Counted from the stretch's first letter, positions 1-6,866 are shown. The stretch is DNA of 9,283 nt from UBA9547 sp044349205 (GCA_044349205.1 JBIKRJ010000089.1:1-9283), one strand, 5' to 3'. The notes: generated by a model not told the origin, from the sequence alone. A program made the numbers and translations.

Positions 1-108
1 CAAGTAGCTTAGACTTTCCACCACCACTTCCTTATTTTTGTCTGGTTTCAACAAGGGCTTCCACTCCAAGATGGTAGCCGTGAAAAACTCGGGGTAATGT
101 TCCGTCAT
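1..108 (-). CDS. Partial IS200-like (Y1) / REP-associated transposase, N-terminus only
   Basis: The minus strand from an ATG at 106-108 is open for 36 codons to the left edge, so the gene is cut by the window. The peptide begins MTEHYPEFFTATILEWKPLL and continues with a Lys/Val-rich stretch ending ESLSYL. From memory this closely resembles the N-terminus of Bacteroidota transposases with the Y1 (HUH) fold, which precede a first beta-strand and a later H-x-H motif. Neither the HUH motif nor the catalytic Tyr falls inside the window, so the assignment rests on N-terminal resemblance alone. A TAGTTTTG box (113-120 on the minus strand) lies just before the ATG, which would leave almost no leader. 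The gene is divergent from gldA. It could be intact or a remnant; the sequence to the left would decide. Confidence 0.6.
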   Translation of the reverse strand, partial: MTEHYPEFFTATILEWKPLLKPDKNKEVVVESLSYL

Positions 109-128
109 TTGACAAAACTAGAAAATTG

Positions 129-153
129 TTTGTTGGTGAAGAACACCAACAAA
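129..153. repeat. Perfect hairpin upstream of the transposase start
   Basis: Arms TTTGTTGGTG (129-138) and CACCAACAAA (144-153) are perfectly complementary over 10 bp, with a 5-nt loop AAGAA. It lies 20 nt upstream of the transposase ATG. REP-associated and IS200/IS605-type Y1 transposases recognise imperfect or perfect hairpins near their gene ends, so this is a candidate recognition hairpin (inference). It has no U-tract after it on the plus strand and so is not a convincing terminator. Confidence 0.6.
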
Positions 154-223
154 GGCGAACATTTCTCAAACTATTCAAAGTTCTTCCCATTTGAATCAAG
201 CACAGAATTAACCAATCATGCCC

Positions 224-231
224 TATATTTG
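224..231 (+). promoter_or_regulatory. Candidate -7 box of the gldA promoter
   Basis: TATATTTG matches the Bacteroidota -7 consensus TAnnTTTG exactly and ends 20 nt before the gldA ATG. No TTG lies at the usual 17-23 nt upstream distance, so only the -7 half is supported. Confidence 0.45.
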
Positions 232-251
232 CAGTCCTACTTTTTGAAAGC

Positions 252-1181
252 ATGTCTGTAAACGTCCGAAATCTAACCAAAAAATATGGTTCACAACTTG
301 CACTGGACAATATCTCGTTCAAGGCAGAAAAAGGACAAATCACGGGTTTCCTTGGGCCTAATGGTGCTGGTAAAAGCACCACGATGAAAATCGCAACGGG
401 TTACCTGCCCGCCACCTCGGGCACTATCGAAATTGCAGGCCTCGATGTGGCCAAGCATCCTTTGGAAACCAAACGTAAAATTGGCTATTTACCCGAACAC
501 AATCCTTTGTATCTCGACATGTATGTGCATGAATACCTGGGATTTATAGCCTCTGTTTACAAACTCAAAAATACCCCTTCGCTGGCTGCCGAAATGATTG
601 AAAAAGTAGGCCTTACCAAGGAACAGAACAAAAAGATAGGCGCGCTTTCGAAAGGATATCGTCAAAGGGTAGGTTTGGCGCAAGCCCTCATTCACAACCC
701 CGAAATACTGGTGTTGGACGAGCCCCTTACCGGTCTAGATCCCAACCAAATCGTGGAGATTCGTTCACTCATCAAAGAATTGGGCAAGGACAAAACCGTG
801 ATTTTTTCCACCCACATTATGCAAGAAGTGCAGTATTTGTGCAATAAAGTGGTGATTATCAACAAGGGGAAAATAGTAGCCGACAAGTCGCTTGCCGAAC
901 TAAAGCAAAACGAGAGCAAAAGAAAGATAGTACACCTTGAACTGGGATTGGCCTACGAAGCCGAAGCCCTGCGTTCGATGAAGGGTGTGTTGGAAGTAAT
1001 CGAACTTCCCCAAAACCAACTGAAAGTGTATTATTCGGAAGAAATGGATATACGCCCAGACCTTTTCAAATGGGCAAACGAAACGGGCAATTCACTACTG
1101 AGCCTAAAACTGGAAGAAGATAGTTTGGAAAGCATTTTTAGGCAGTTGACAGTGGAAAACATGTCGCATACAGAACACTAA
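252..1181 (+). CDS. gldA: Gliding motility ABC transporter ATP-binding subunit GldA
   Basis: This 309-residue protein is the cytoplasmic ATPase of the GldAFG transporter, which with GldF and GldG is needed for gliding in Flavobacterium johnsoniae. All ABC motifs are present: Walker A GPNGAGKST at residues 35-43, a YLPE form of the Q-loop (79-82), signature LSKGYRQR (132-139), Walker B ILVLDEP (152-158), D-loop GLD (161-163) and switch His188 in STH. The segment YLPEHNPLYLDMYVHEYL is typical of GldA. The C-terminal 100 residues are a variable extension seen in ABC-2 type ATPases. The ATG at 252 is chosen because the ABC domain starts immediately (VNVRNLTKKYG) and a TAnnTTTG box sits upstream. 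The gldF start follows 14 nt after the stop, so the two genes are almost certainly co-transcribed. Orthologues also occur in non-gliding Bacteroidota, so the gene alone does not prove motility. Confidence 0.92.
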   Translation: MSVNVRNLTKKYGSQLALDNISFKAEKGQITGFLGPNGAGKSTTMKIATGYLPATSGTIEIAGLDVAKHPLETKRKIGYLPEHNPLYLDMYVHEYLGFIASVYKLKNTPSLAAEMIEKVGLTKEQNKKIGALSKGYRQRVGLAQALIHNPEILVLDEPLTGLDPNQIVEIRSLIKELGKDKTVIFSTHIMQEVQYLCNKVVIINKGKIVADKSLAELKQNESKRKIVHLELGLAYEAEALRSMKGVLEVIELPQNQLKVYYSEEMDIRPDLFKWANETGNSLLSLKLEEDSLESIFRQLTVENMSHTEH

Positions 1182-1195
1182 ACACGCACTTACAG

Positions 1196-1924
1196 ATGTT
1201 AAGCATTTACAAAAAAGAACTCAGCAGTTTTATCTATTCGTTGATTGGATACATTGTAGTGTTGGTGTTTTTGGTCAGCAACAGCCTTTTTATTTGGGTT
1301 TTGCCAGATACCAATCTTTTCGATTATGGGTATGCTAGCCTCGATACTTTGTTTAGCCTTGCTCCTTTTTTGTACTTGTTTTTGGTACCCGCCATCACCA
1401 TGAAATCGTTTGCAGAAGAAAAGAAAACTGGAACGATTGAACTTCTATTCACGAAACCTATTGTGGACATGGACATCATATTGGGTAAATATTTGGCTTG
1501 TACGATGTTGGTTGTTTTTTCGCTCTTCCCAACGCTTGTATATTATATATCGGTTTATACTTTAGGCAACCCTGTGGGCAATATCGATTCGGCAGGCTTT
1601 GTTGGTTCATTTTTAGGGCTCATGTTATTGGGTGCTGTGTTTGTAGCTATTGGTATTTTCTCCTCATCGCTTACCGACAACCAAATAGTGGCCTTTATCT
1701 TGGCCCTCATCTTATGCTACCTTATATACCAAGGTTTCGACTTACTTGCCGGAATAGCCGAAAAAGGAGCTGTAACTCTTTTCATAAGTCAATTGGGCAT
1801 TCAATACCATTACCAGTCTTTCAGCAAAGGGTTGCTAGACTCACGCGACATATTATATTTCTTAAGTGTCATAATCCTTTTTCTGCAAGGCACCAAACTA
1901 AAACTAGAAAGTAGGAATTGGTAA
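1196..1924 (+). CDS. gldF: Gliding motility ABC transporter permease GldF (ABC-2 type)
   Basis: This 242-residue inner-membrane protein is the permease partner of GldA. About six hydrophobic segments are visible, near residues 13-35, 50-68, 98-121, 136-157, 163-187 and 216-231, matching the six-helix ABC-2 permease fold and the usual GldF length. The stretch EEKKTGTIELLFTKPI (74-89), between the second and third helices, is the conserved cytoplasmic segment of this family, thought to contact the ATPase. The gene lies 14 nt after gldA and 65 nt before gldG in the standard gldA-gldF-gldG order. The C-terminus ends in a short basic tail after the last helix. The transported substrate of the complex is not known. 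Confidence 0.9.
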   Translation: MLSIYKKELSSFIYSLIGYIVVLVFLVSNSLFIWVLPDTNLFDYGYASLDTLFSLAPFLYLFLVPAITMKSFAEEKKTGTIELLFTKPIVDMDIILGKYLACTMLVVFSLFPTLVYYISVYTLGNPVGNIDSAGFVGSFLGLMLLGAVFVAIGIFSSSLTDNQIVAFILALILCYLIYQGFDLLAGIAEKGAVTLFISQLGIQYHYQSFSKGLLDSRDILYFLSVIILFLQGTKLKLESRNW

Positions 1925-1989
1925 TATAACAATGGAGGGTTGAGAGTAATGAGCAAACACAACCCGCAACCCAACACTGAAAACTAAAA

Positions 1990-3648
1990 ATGAAACGAAA
2001 GAGCATTAAAAATATACTAATCGTCTTGGGCATCTTAATTGTCCTACAGATAGTTTCTAGCTACTTTTTCTTTCGTATCGACCTCACACAAGACAAACGG
2101 CACACCATTGCGCCAGCCACCAAAGCCTTATTGAAAAACTTGAATCAGGCGGTGGTCATCAAAGTATATCTGGAAGGCGATTTGCCTGCTGCCTTCCGAC
2201 GACTAAAAGCTTCGGTGCAGGAAACATTGGACGAATTTCAAGTATATGGAAAAGCCAAATTACAATACGAGTTTGTTGACCCCGATTTGATAACTGATAA
2301 AAAAGCCAAAAACAAGTTTATCGTTGAAATGGCAACCAAGGGAATACAGCCCACCAACATATTTGTAAAGGAAAAAGGACAAAAAATCGAAAAACTGATT
2401 TTCCCTGGTGCCACCATCAGTTACCAAGGCAAAGAAACGGCTGTTATGTTACTGAAAGGCAGCTCAGCTACCAAACCTGACGAAATCCTGAACCAATCTG
2501 CTGAAAATGTAGAATACGAGCTCATTTCTGCTATAAAAAAAATTTCAACTAGTAAGAAAAAACGAGTCGCCTTTCTAAGCGGACATGGCGAACCTGAAAG
2601 CATACGCTTTGCAGATTTGGCTACCTCATTGAAAGAATTTTACGAAGTCAAACGCCTAGACCTAACCAAAACCGACTGGATTCGAAACTATGATGCCATT
2701 GTGCTTGCCCAACCCACTCAGCAATTTTCAGACGAAGACGTAATGAAGATTGACCAATTTGTGATGCGAGGGGGAAGGGCTATCTTTCTCATTGACCCCA
2801 TTCGTATAAAACTCGACAGTTTGGGCGACCAAGGTACGTTCATTTTCCCATATGAACTGAACTTGGACGATTTGCTTTTTAAATACGGAGTGCGCCTAAA
2901 CAAAAACCTGATTCAAGACCTTTACTGCACACAAATACCCATGAATGTGGGCAAATTTGGCGATAAACCCCAAATTGAACTGGTACCATGGACTTTCTTT
3001 CCCATTTTGAACAACTATGGCAAACACCCGCTTACAAAATCTTTGGATGCCCTTCAAACCCGCTTCCTAAGCTCGCTAGATACAGTAAAGGCCGAGGGCA
3101 TACGCAAAACACCCTTACTCTCCACATCTGCTTATACCAAACTAACTTCTGTGCTAGGCAAGGTAGATTTGAACCAAATGCGCAACGACCCCGACCCAAA
3201 ACTTTACACTGGAGGAAACAAAACGGTGGCTTACTTACTTGAAGGAAAGTTCAAGTCTGCTTTCGCCACCCGTGCCATCGCAAAACCCAAATTTTTCATG
3301 GCACAAGGAATACCCTCTGCTATTGTCGTCATGTCTGATGGAGATGTGGCACTCAACGACCAAAACCCCAAAAACGGCGAGCCTATGCCCCTTGGCCTAG
3401 ATCCTTACCAAGGCAGGACTTATTCCAACAAAGATTTTCTGCTGAACAGCTTGCACTACCTTTTGGACGAGGACGGGCTTGTGGGCGTGAAAAACAAAGA
3501 AATTACGCTACGCCCCTTGGACAAAACGAAAATCAAAGACCAAAGAGCCAAATTTCAGATGGTAAATGTGCTGATACCCCCCATTTTGATGCTACTATTA
3601 TGGCTTGGGCTTGGTTATTACAGAAAAAGAAAATTCGGGAGTTTTTAG
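1990..3648 (+). CDS. gldG: Gliding motility-associated auxiliary protein GldG
   Basis: This 552-residue protein is the third GldAFG component. Its topology is diagnostic: an N-terminal membrane helix (about residues 8-28) preceded by Lys/Arg, a large periplasmic body, and a C-terminal helix (about 525-544) followed by a basic RKRK tail. Just after the first helix comes RIDLTQDKRHTIAPATKALL, the conserved opening of the ABC_transp_aux/GldG family. Other family-like segments are RVAFLSGHGEPES in the middle and the FLIDPIRIKLDSLG region. Function in the complex is unclear; a role as an extracytoplasmic accessory or substrate-interacting part is inferred. The 65-nt spacer after gldF has no strong promoter, only a weak inverted repeat (GGGTTG 1937-1942, CAACCC 1960-1965, 17-nt loop), so read-through from gldA is likely. 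No clear terminator follows. Confidence 0.9.
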   Translation: MKRKSIKNILIVLGILIVLQIVSSYFFFRIDLTQDKRHTIAPATKALLKNLNQAVVIKVYLEGDLPAAFRRLKASVQETLDEFQVYGKAKLQYEFVDPDLITDKKAKNKFIVEMATKGIQPTNIFVKEKGQKIEKLIFPGATISYQGKETAVMLLKGSSATKPDEILNQSAENVEYELISAIKKISTSKKKRVAFLSGHGEPESIRFADLATSLKEFYEVKRLDLTKTDWIRNYDAIVLAQPTQQFSDEDVMKIDQFVMRGGRAIFLIDPIRIKLDSLGDQGTFIFPYELNLDDLLFKYGVRLNKNLIQDLYCTQIPMNVGKFGDKPQIELVPWTFFPILNNYGKHPLTKSLDALQTRFLSSLDTVKAEGIRKTPLLSTSAYTKLTSVLGKVDLNQMRNDPDPKLYTGGNKTVAYLLEGKFKSAFATRAIAKPKFFMAQGIPSAIVVMSDGDVALNDQNPKNGEPMPLGLDPYQGRTYSNKDFLLNSLHYLLDEDGLVGVKNKEITLRPLDKTKIKDQRAKFQMVNVLIPPILMLLLWLGLGYYRKRKFGSF

Positions 3649-3748
3649 CCTTTTCCAATATTTCAAACTGTAATAGTATTCTTTTGATTGAGTTTCTAAA
3701 TGCTATTGTGACAACAATTGCATGCAATCCCCTATCAATTCCCCAAAT

Positions 3749-3857
3749 AGTCCTCTTTTTTAACGAGGACTTTCGAGAACAGCGTTTCCTACGCTTTTAA
3801 AATTTCATCATTCTGCAAGAGGGCATTCCATTTTGGTCGCTGTGCTTGCCGAAGCGC
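3749..3857. repeat. Structured dispersed repeat, copy 1 (3' side of higA)
   Basis: Positions 3761-3816 match 4641-4696 over 56 nt with one mismatch (T3790 versus A4670). After a divergent stretch the similarity resumes: 3831-3857 matches 4713-4739 at 23 of 27 positions. The copy opens with a hairpin, AGTCCTC (3749-3755) pairing with GAGGACT (3765-3771). It has a central AGCGT/ACGCT stem and ends in a GTGCTT/AAGCGC stem with a GCCG loop. The tail resembles a REP-like motif I recall as common in bacterial genomes. It ends 16 nt from the higA stop codon. The rest of the gldG-higA interval (3649-3748) is AT-rich and holds no gene I can support. Confidence 0.85.
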
Positions 3858-3873
3858 TACCTTACTAAAAGCC

Positions 3874-4239
3874 CTAAATCACTTCCAACAATACATTTCC
3901 ATCAATGCCCAATTTTTCATGTATGGCTTTGAGAAATTGCACATCGGGTTGGCGTTTACCATTCAGTATTTGGGATATTTTGGAAGTCCCAATTCCTATC
4001 AATTTAGCCAAACTGCGTTGATTAAGTTCTCTTTCACGCAGTTTTTGATTTACAATATTTGTCAATTTGGGTGTCAAAGGCATAGTTTTCAACACATTGT
4101 CTTCATAATACTCTATGGAGGATGCCAATCTGCGAATTTGCTCCTTTTCCTCTTCGCTCAAATTTGCTTCGCCCTTGTTCATCAAGGTGTAAACTTGTTG
4201 AACAGATGACTTGTATTTTTCCAATGTCTCAATTTTCAT
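3874..4239 (-). CDS. higA: HigA-type antitoxin with XRE helix-turn-helix
   Basis: This 121-residue protein is the predicted antitoxin and autoregulator of the higBA pair. Its C-terminal half is a helix-turn-helix: NQRSLAKLIGIGTSKISQIL followed by NGKRQP (about residues 73-98), typical of HigA antitoxins. The N-terminal half (about 1-50) is charged and helical and probably holds the toxin-binding region. I chose the ATG at 4237-4239 because it lies 4 nt after the higB stop, giving tight toxin-first coupling. An upstream in-frame ATG at 4270-4272 would overlap higB by 29 nt and add 11 unlike residues (MPKTYNTKNKI). Stop-to-repeat distance is 16 nt, so the gene ends directly against repeat copy 1. 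It is expected to neutralise HigB and repress the operon through the upstream palindrome (inference). Confidence 0.85.
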   Translation of the reverse strand: MKIETLEKYKSSVQQVYTLMNKGEANLSEEEKEQIRRLASSIEYYEDNVLKTMPLTPKLTNIVNQKLRERELNQRSLAKLIGIGTSKISQILNGKRQPDVQFLKAIHEKLGIDGNVLLEVI

Positions 4240-4243
4240 GATT

Positions 4244-4561
4244 TTATTTTTTGTGTTGTACGTTTTTGGCACCTACAGTCTTGTTCAAGATATCATACTC
4301 TTTGTGGCTGCCGAACCATAATATAAATACGGTTCGGGTGCTAAATAGCATTAAAACAATTAGACGGTATTCATTCCCTTTTAGATTAAACACATACCTG
4401 TCATTTCCTACGGCATCTACACTGTTAAAATCTGACTTGACAGCAGCAAAACTATTCCAATTGGCCTTGCGAACAGTTTCGTACCAACGATTGATTGATT
4501 CAACAGCCAAAGGATGCTCTTTCACATACTCGGTAAGTGTTCTTTTGCTAATAATTACCAT
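4244..4561 (-). CDS. higB: HigB-family mRNA interferase toxin
   Basis: This 105-residue protein belongs to the RelE-like HigB_toxin family, ribosome-associated endoribonucleases that cleave mRNA. Family hallmarks in order are VIISKRTLTEYVKEHP (residues 2-17), WYETVRKANW (26-35), VKSDF (41-45), GNDRYVFNLKGNEYRL (52-67) and FGSHKEYD (83-90). The ATG at 4559-4561 gives the usual M-[IV]-I-S-K start. An upstream ATG (4619-4621) would add 20 hydrophobic residues not seen in the family and would erase the promoter space. Gene order is toxin first, antitoxin second, as usual for higBA. The toxin looks intact. Confidence in the family is high; ribonuclease activity is inferred from homology. Confidence 0.88.
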   Translation of the reverse strand: MVIISKRTLTEYVKEHPLAVESINRWYETVRKANWNSFAAVKSDFNSVDAVGNDRYVFNLKGNEYRLIVLMLFSTRTVFILWFGSHKEYDILNKTVGAKNVQHKK

Positions 4562-4577
4562 CCAATTACAAAGTTGC

Positions 4578-4589
4578 CGAAATATTTCG
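4578..4589. promoter_or_regulatory. Candidate HigA operator palindrome
   Basis: CGAAATATTTCG is a perfect 12-bp palindrome whose edge lies 16 nt upstream of the higB ATG. A near-consensus -7 box, CAACTTTG (4569-4576, minus strand), lies between it and the ATG, so a bound repressor would block the promoter. HTH antitoxins usually bind such palindromes; the assignment to HigA is an inference from position. Confidence 0.5.
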
Positions 4590-4631
4590 TTTTTAAAAAT
4601 TAATTTCAGAAAATGAAACAACCATAATCGC

Positions 4632-4739
4632 CCTCGTCTGTAACGAGGACTTTCGAGAACAGCGTTTCCAACGCTTTTAAAATTTCATCATTCTGCCAGT
4701 GAAACTCACCAATTCTGGTCGCTGAGCTTGTAGAAGCGC
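4632..4739. repeat. Structured dispersed repeat, copy 2 (5' side of higB)
   Basis: Direct copy of the element at 3749-3857, in the same orientation and offset by exactly 880 nt over the conserved 56-nt core (4641-4696). It opens with a CCTCGT/ACGAGG hairpin (4632-4637 and 4643-4648, loop CTGTA), followed by a perfect AGCGTT-TCC-AACGCT stem (4661-4675). It closes with an imperfect GAGCTT/AAGCGC stem. The leading hairpins of the two copies differ in sequence although both can fold, a sign that the structure may be preserved. It lies between higB and the tRNA-Asp terminator. Confidence 0.85.
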
Positions 4740-4786
4740 GCCCTTCCATAAAAATCTGTAAGCGGAACAAATGCTAGCAAAAGAAG

Positions 4787-4816
4787 AAAGCCTTACGATT
4801 TTCATCATAAGGCTTT
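4787..4816 (-). terminator. Rho-independent terminator of tRNA-Asp
   Basis: AAAGCCTTACGA (4787-4798) pairs with TCATAAGGCTTT (4805-4816) over 12 bp with one wobble and a 6-nt loop. On the minus strand it follows the tRNA 3' end by 11 nt and is followed by CTTCTTTTG, a moderately U-rich tail. On the plus strand GATTTTTAG follows, so it could act in both directions. Confidence 0.75.
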
Positions 4817-4827
4817 GATTTTTAGAG

Positions 4828-4901
4828 CGGTATGGACGGGACTCGAACCCGCGACCCCCTGCGTGACAGGCAGGTATTCTAACCAACTGAACTACCACAC
4901 C
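4828..4901 (-). tRNA. tRNA-Asp (anticodon GUC)
   Basis: A full cloverleaf of 74 nt reads on the minus strand. The acceptor arms are GGTGTGG and CCATACC with one G-U pair and discriminator G. The D arm is GTTC/GAAT. The anticodon stem is CCTGC/GCAGG around the loop CTGTCAC, whose anticodon GTC is complementary to plus-strand 4865-4867. The T arm is GCGGG-TTCGAGT-CCCGT. Anticodon GUC together with discriminator G is standard for aspartate. The CCA tail is not encoded, so it must be added by nucleotidyltransferase. A hairpin CCGTTT/AAACGG (4909-4923) lies just upstream in the precursor leader. The gene appears monocistronic, with its own promoter and terminator. Confidence 0.97.
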
Positions 4902-4927
4902 AGCTTCCCCGTTTTGGAAACGGAGTG

Positions 4928-4958
4928 CAAAAGTAAGTGCTGCGGTTCAACTTTCCAA
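4928..4958 (-). promoter_or_regulatory. Promoter of tRNA-Asp
   Basis: On the minus strand TTG (4956-4958) is followed by a 20-nt spacer and TACTTTTG (4928-4935), an exact TAnnTTTG match. The -7 box lies 26 nt before the tRNA 5' end. Both halves and the spacing agree with the Bacteroidota housekeeping promoter. Confidence 0.7.
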
Positions 4959-5017
4959 CTATACTCATAATAATTTGAACAAAAAGTCGGCAGCATGATA
5001 TCGTTCACAATTCGTGT

Positions 5018-5025
5018 TAATTTTG
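5018..5025 (+). promoter_or_regulatory. Candidate -7 box of the accA operon
   Basis: TAATTTTG is an exact TAnnTTTG match 45 nt before the accA ATG, which would give a leader of roughly 40 nt. No TTG is found at the expected -33 distance. Confidence 0.45.
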
Positions 5026-5070
5026 CACACATTTTGCGTAAAAAATTCGCAAAAAACCTATCTAGACTAT

Positions 5071-6039
5071 ATGAACACGTACTTAGATTTTGAAAAACCC
5101 ATAGCCGAGTTAGAAACCAAATTGGCCGACATGAAACAACTGGCGGAAGAAAACAACGTAGATGTGGAAAGTGCCGCCAAAACCTTGGAAGATAAAATCA
5201 AAAAATTGAAAAAAGATACCTATCAGCACCTTACGCGTTGGCAAAGGGTGCAACTGTCGCGCCACCCCGACAGACCTTACACGCTCGACTATATCTATGC
5301 CATCGCCGATAAGTTTATCGAACTCTATGGCGACCGTAGCGTGAAAGACGACAAAGCTTTAGTGGGCGGTTTTGGCGAAATAAAAAACCAAACCTTCATG
5401 TTTATAGGCCACCAGAAAGGCCGCAATACCAAACAACGCCAAACACGCAATTTTGGTATGCCCAATCCGGAAGGCTACCGTAAAGCGCTGCGCCTTATGA
5501 AGATGGCCGAAAAATTCAATAAACCAATCGTCACTTTTATCGATACACCCGGCGCCTTTCCGGGTATGGAGGCGGAAGAGCGCGGACAAGGGGAAGCCAT
5601 CGCACGCAATTTAAAAGAAATGTTTATGCTTAAAGTGCCTGTCATTTGCATTATAATAGGTGAAGGCGCATCGGGCGGTGCTTTGGGCATTGCCATCGGC
5701 GACAAAGTGCTAATGTTGGAAAACACTTGGTATTCGGTGATTTCTCCCGAATCTTGCTCTTCTATTTTGTGGAGAAGCTGGGATTACAAAGAACAAGCTG
5801 CCGAAGCGCTAAAACTCACAGCCAGCGATATGTTGAAAGCGGGCTTGATAGACGGCATAGTGAAAGAACCGCTTGGGGGCGCCCACACCGACCCTGTATG
5901 TATGGCCAAAACCATCAAACAAACTATTTTGGACACACTTGCCGAACTGAACCAAATGGACACCCAGGCTCGTATAGAACTGCGTATCGACAAATTTTCG
6001 AAAATGGGAGTTTACAAAGAACTACCTGCCAAATCCTGA
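5071..6039 (+). CDS. accA: Acetyl-CoA carboxylase carboxyltransferase subunit alpha
   Basis: This 322-residue cytoplasmic protein pairs with AccD to move the carboxyl group from carboxybiotin on AccB to acetyl-CoA, giving malonyl-CoA for fatty-acid synthesis. The N-terminus (YLDFEKPIAELE, then a Lys/Glu-rich helical region to about residue 50) is the standard AccA start. The crotonase-like core shows RWQRVQLSRHPDRPYTLDYI (56-75), GHQKGR (113-118), FIDTPGAFPGMEAEERGQ (156-173) and GEGASGGALG (197-206), whose glycines form an oxyanion pocket. SPESCSSILWR follows. Length fits the family (E. coli about 319). I chose the ATG at 5071, where homology begins. A GTG at 5014 extends the frame by 19 unlike residues and overlaps the candidate promoter. 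The stop codon TGA shares its last A with the next gene's ATG (TGATG). Confidence 0.95.
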   Translation: MNTYLDFEKPIAELETKLADMKQLAEENNVDVESAAKTLEDKIKKLKKDTYQHLTRWQRVQLSRHPDRPYTLDYIYAIADKFIELYGDRSVKDDKALVGGFGEIKNQTFMFIGHQKGRNTKQRQTRNFGMPNPEGYRKALRLMKMAEKFNKPIVTFIDTPGAFPGMEAEERGQGEAIARNLKEMFMLKVPVICIIIGEGASGGALGIAIGDKVLMLENTWYSVISPESCSSILWRSWDYKEQAAEALKLTASDMLKAGLIDGIVKEPLGGAHTDPVCMAKTIKQTILDTLAELNQMDTQARIELRIDKFSKMGVYKELPAKS

Positions 6040-6866
6040 TGCAGCTGCATGTCGTTGACAATGGCTATTTCAAATTGGACGGTGGCGCCATGTTTGGCGT
6101 GGTACCCAAAAGCATTTGGCAAAAACTAAATGCCGCCGACGAAAACAATATGTGCACTTGGGCAACGCGCAGCCTTTTGATCGAACACGACAACTCGCTC
6201 ATTTTAATCGACACGGGCATCGGTCACAAACAAGATGCTAATTTTTTTCGCCATTATTATTTGCAAGACTATCTAAGTATTTCAAAAGCCATTGAAAGCA
6301 AGGGCTTTTCATCCTCCGATATACGTGATGTTTTTCTCACACACTTGCATTTCGACCACGTGGGCGGTGCCGTTTCGAAAATTGGAGAAAAACTAAGCCC
6401 TACTTTTTCCAATGCGCATTATTGGACACATTCTGCACACTGGCAATGGGCAATAGAGCCCAATGCACGAGAGAAAGCCAGTTTTTTGAAAGAAAACATT
6501 TTGCCCTTGGAAGAAAGTGGTCAACTAACATTTGCCGACAAAGAAAAAGCACCTATCGACTTTTTGTGTATGAACGGCCATACCGAAAAAATGATGCTAC
6601 CCAAGATTGACTATAAAGGCACCACAATAGTGTTTGTAAGCGACCTGATACCCTCGGTTGGGCATATACCGCTCCCCTACCTGATGGCCTACGATGTGCG
6701 TCCCCTAGTAACGATGCAGGAGAAAAAAGAATTTCTACATAGCGCCGCAAAAGAAAAATGGATTTTAATGTTTCAGCACGACCCAAAAAACGAATGCTGC
6801 ACCGTAAAATTTTCTGAAAAAGGGGTGGTAGTTGAGTCTGTTTTCCCTCTAAGCGATTTAGATTGA
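6039..6866 (+). CDS. Metallo-beta-lactamase-fold hydrolase
   Basis: This 275-residue protein has a complete metallo-beta-lactamase metal site: the leading beta-strand motif LILIDTGIG (54-62), the core HLHFDH (102-107), His181 in NGHTEKM, Asp202 in VFVSDL and His247 in MFQHD. Together these provide ligands for two metal ions. No signal peptide is seen, so it should be cytoplasmic. The substrate cannot be told from sequence; the superfamily includes thioesterases, lactonases, glyoxalases and phosphodiesterases. The ATG overlaps the accA stop by one base, implying translational coupling and possibly a role near acyl-CoA or lipid metabolism (inference). An N-terminal extension of the frame back to 5727 is an antisense-free shadow of accA and is not used. 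It converges on the lipoprotein gene, 29 nt away, with only a weak A/T stem between them. Confidence 0.85.
   Translation: MQLHVVDNGYFKLDGGAMFGVVPKSIWQKLNAADENNMCTWATRSLLIEHDNSLILIDTGIGHKQDANFFRHYYLQDYLSISKAIESKGFSSSDIRDVFLTHLHFDHVGGAVSKIGEKLSPTFSNAHYWTHSAHWQWAIEPNAREKASFLKENILPLEESGQLTFADKEKAPIDFLCMNGHTEKMMLPKIDYKGTTIVFVSDLIPSVGHIPLPYLMAYDVRPLVTMQEKKEFLHSAAKEKWILMFQHDPKNECCTVKFSEKGVVVESVFPLSDLD

Noticed and set aside
79..82. Missing Gln in the GldA Q-loop (protein residues 79-82, YLPE)
   Set aside because: Coordinates here are protein residues of GldA. A Glu at this place is common in ABC-2 exporter ATPases and is typical of GldA, so it is not a defect.
32..382. 116-codon minus-strand frame opposite the start of gldA
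   Set aside because: Most of it is the antisense of the Walker A region of gldA. The real minus-strand signal at 1-108 is in a different frame.
3717..3728. Perfect 12-bp palindrome ATTGCATGCAAT downstream of gldG
   Set aside because: It has no promoter or regulator next to it and is of a size that can arise by chance in AT-rich spacer.
4677..4898. 73-codon minus-strand frame over tRNA-Asp
   Set aside because: It is the familiar spurious translation of a tRNA (VQLVRIPACHAGGRGFESRPY) joined to repeat copy 2.
3649..4901. higBA region as an integrative element inserted at tRNA-Asp
   Set aside because: There is no integrase and I see no duplicated tRNA 3' segment on the far side; the terminator and repeat copy 2 separate the tRNA from higB.
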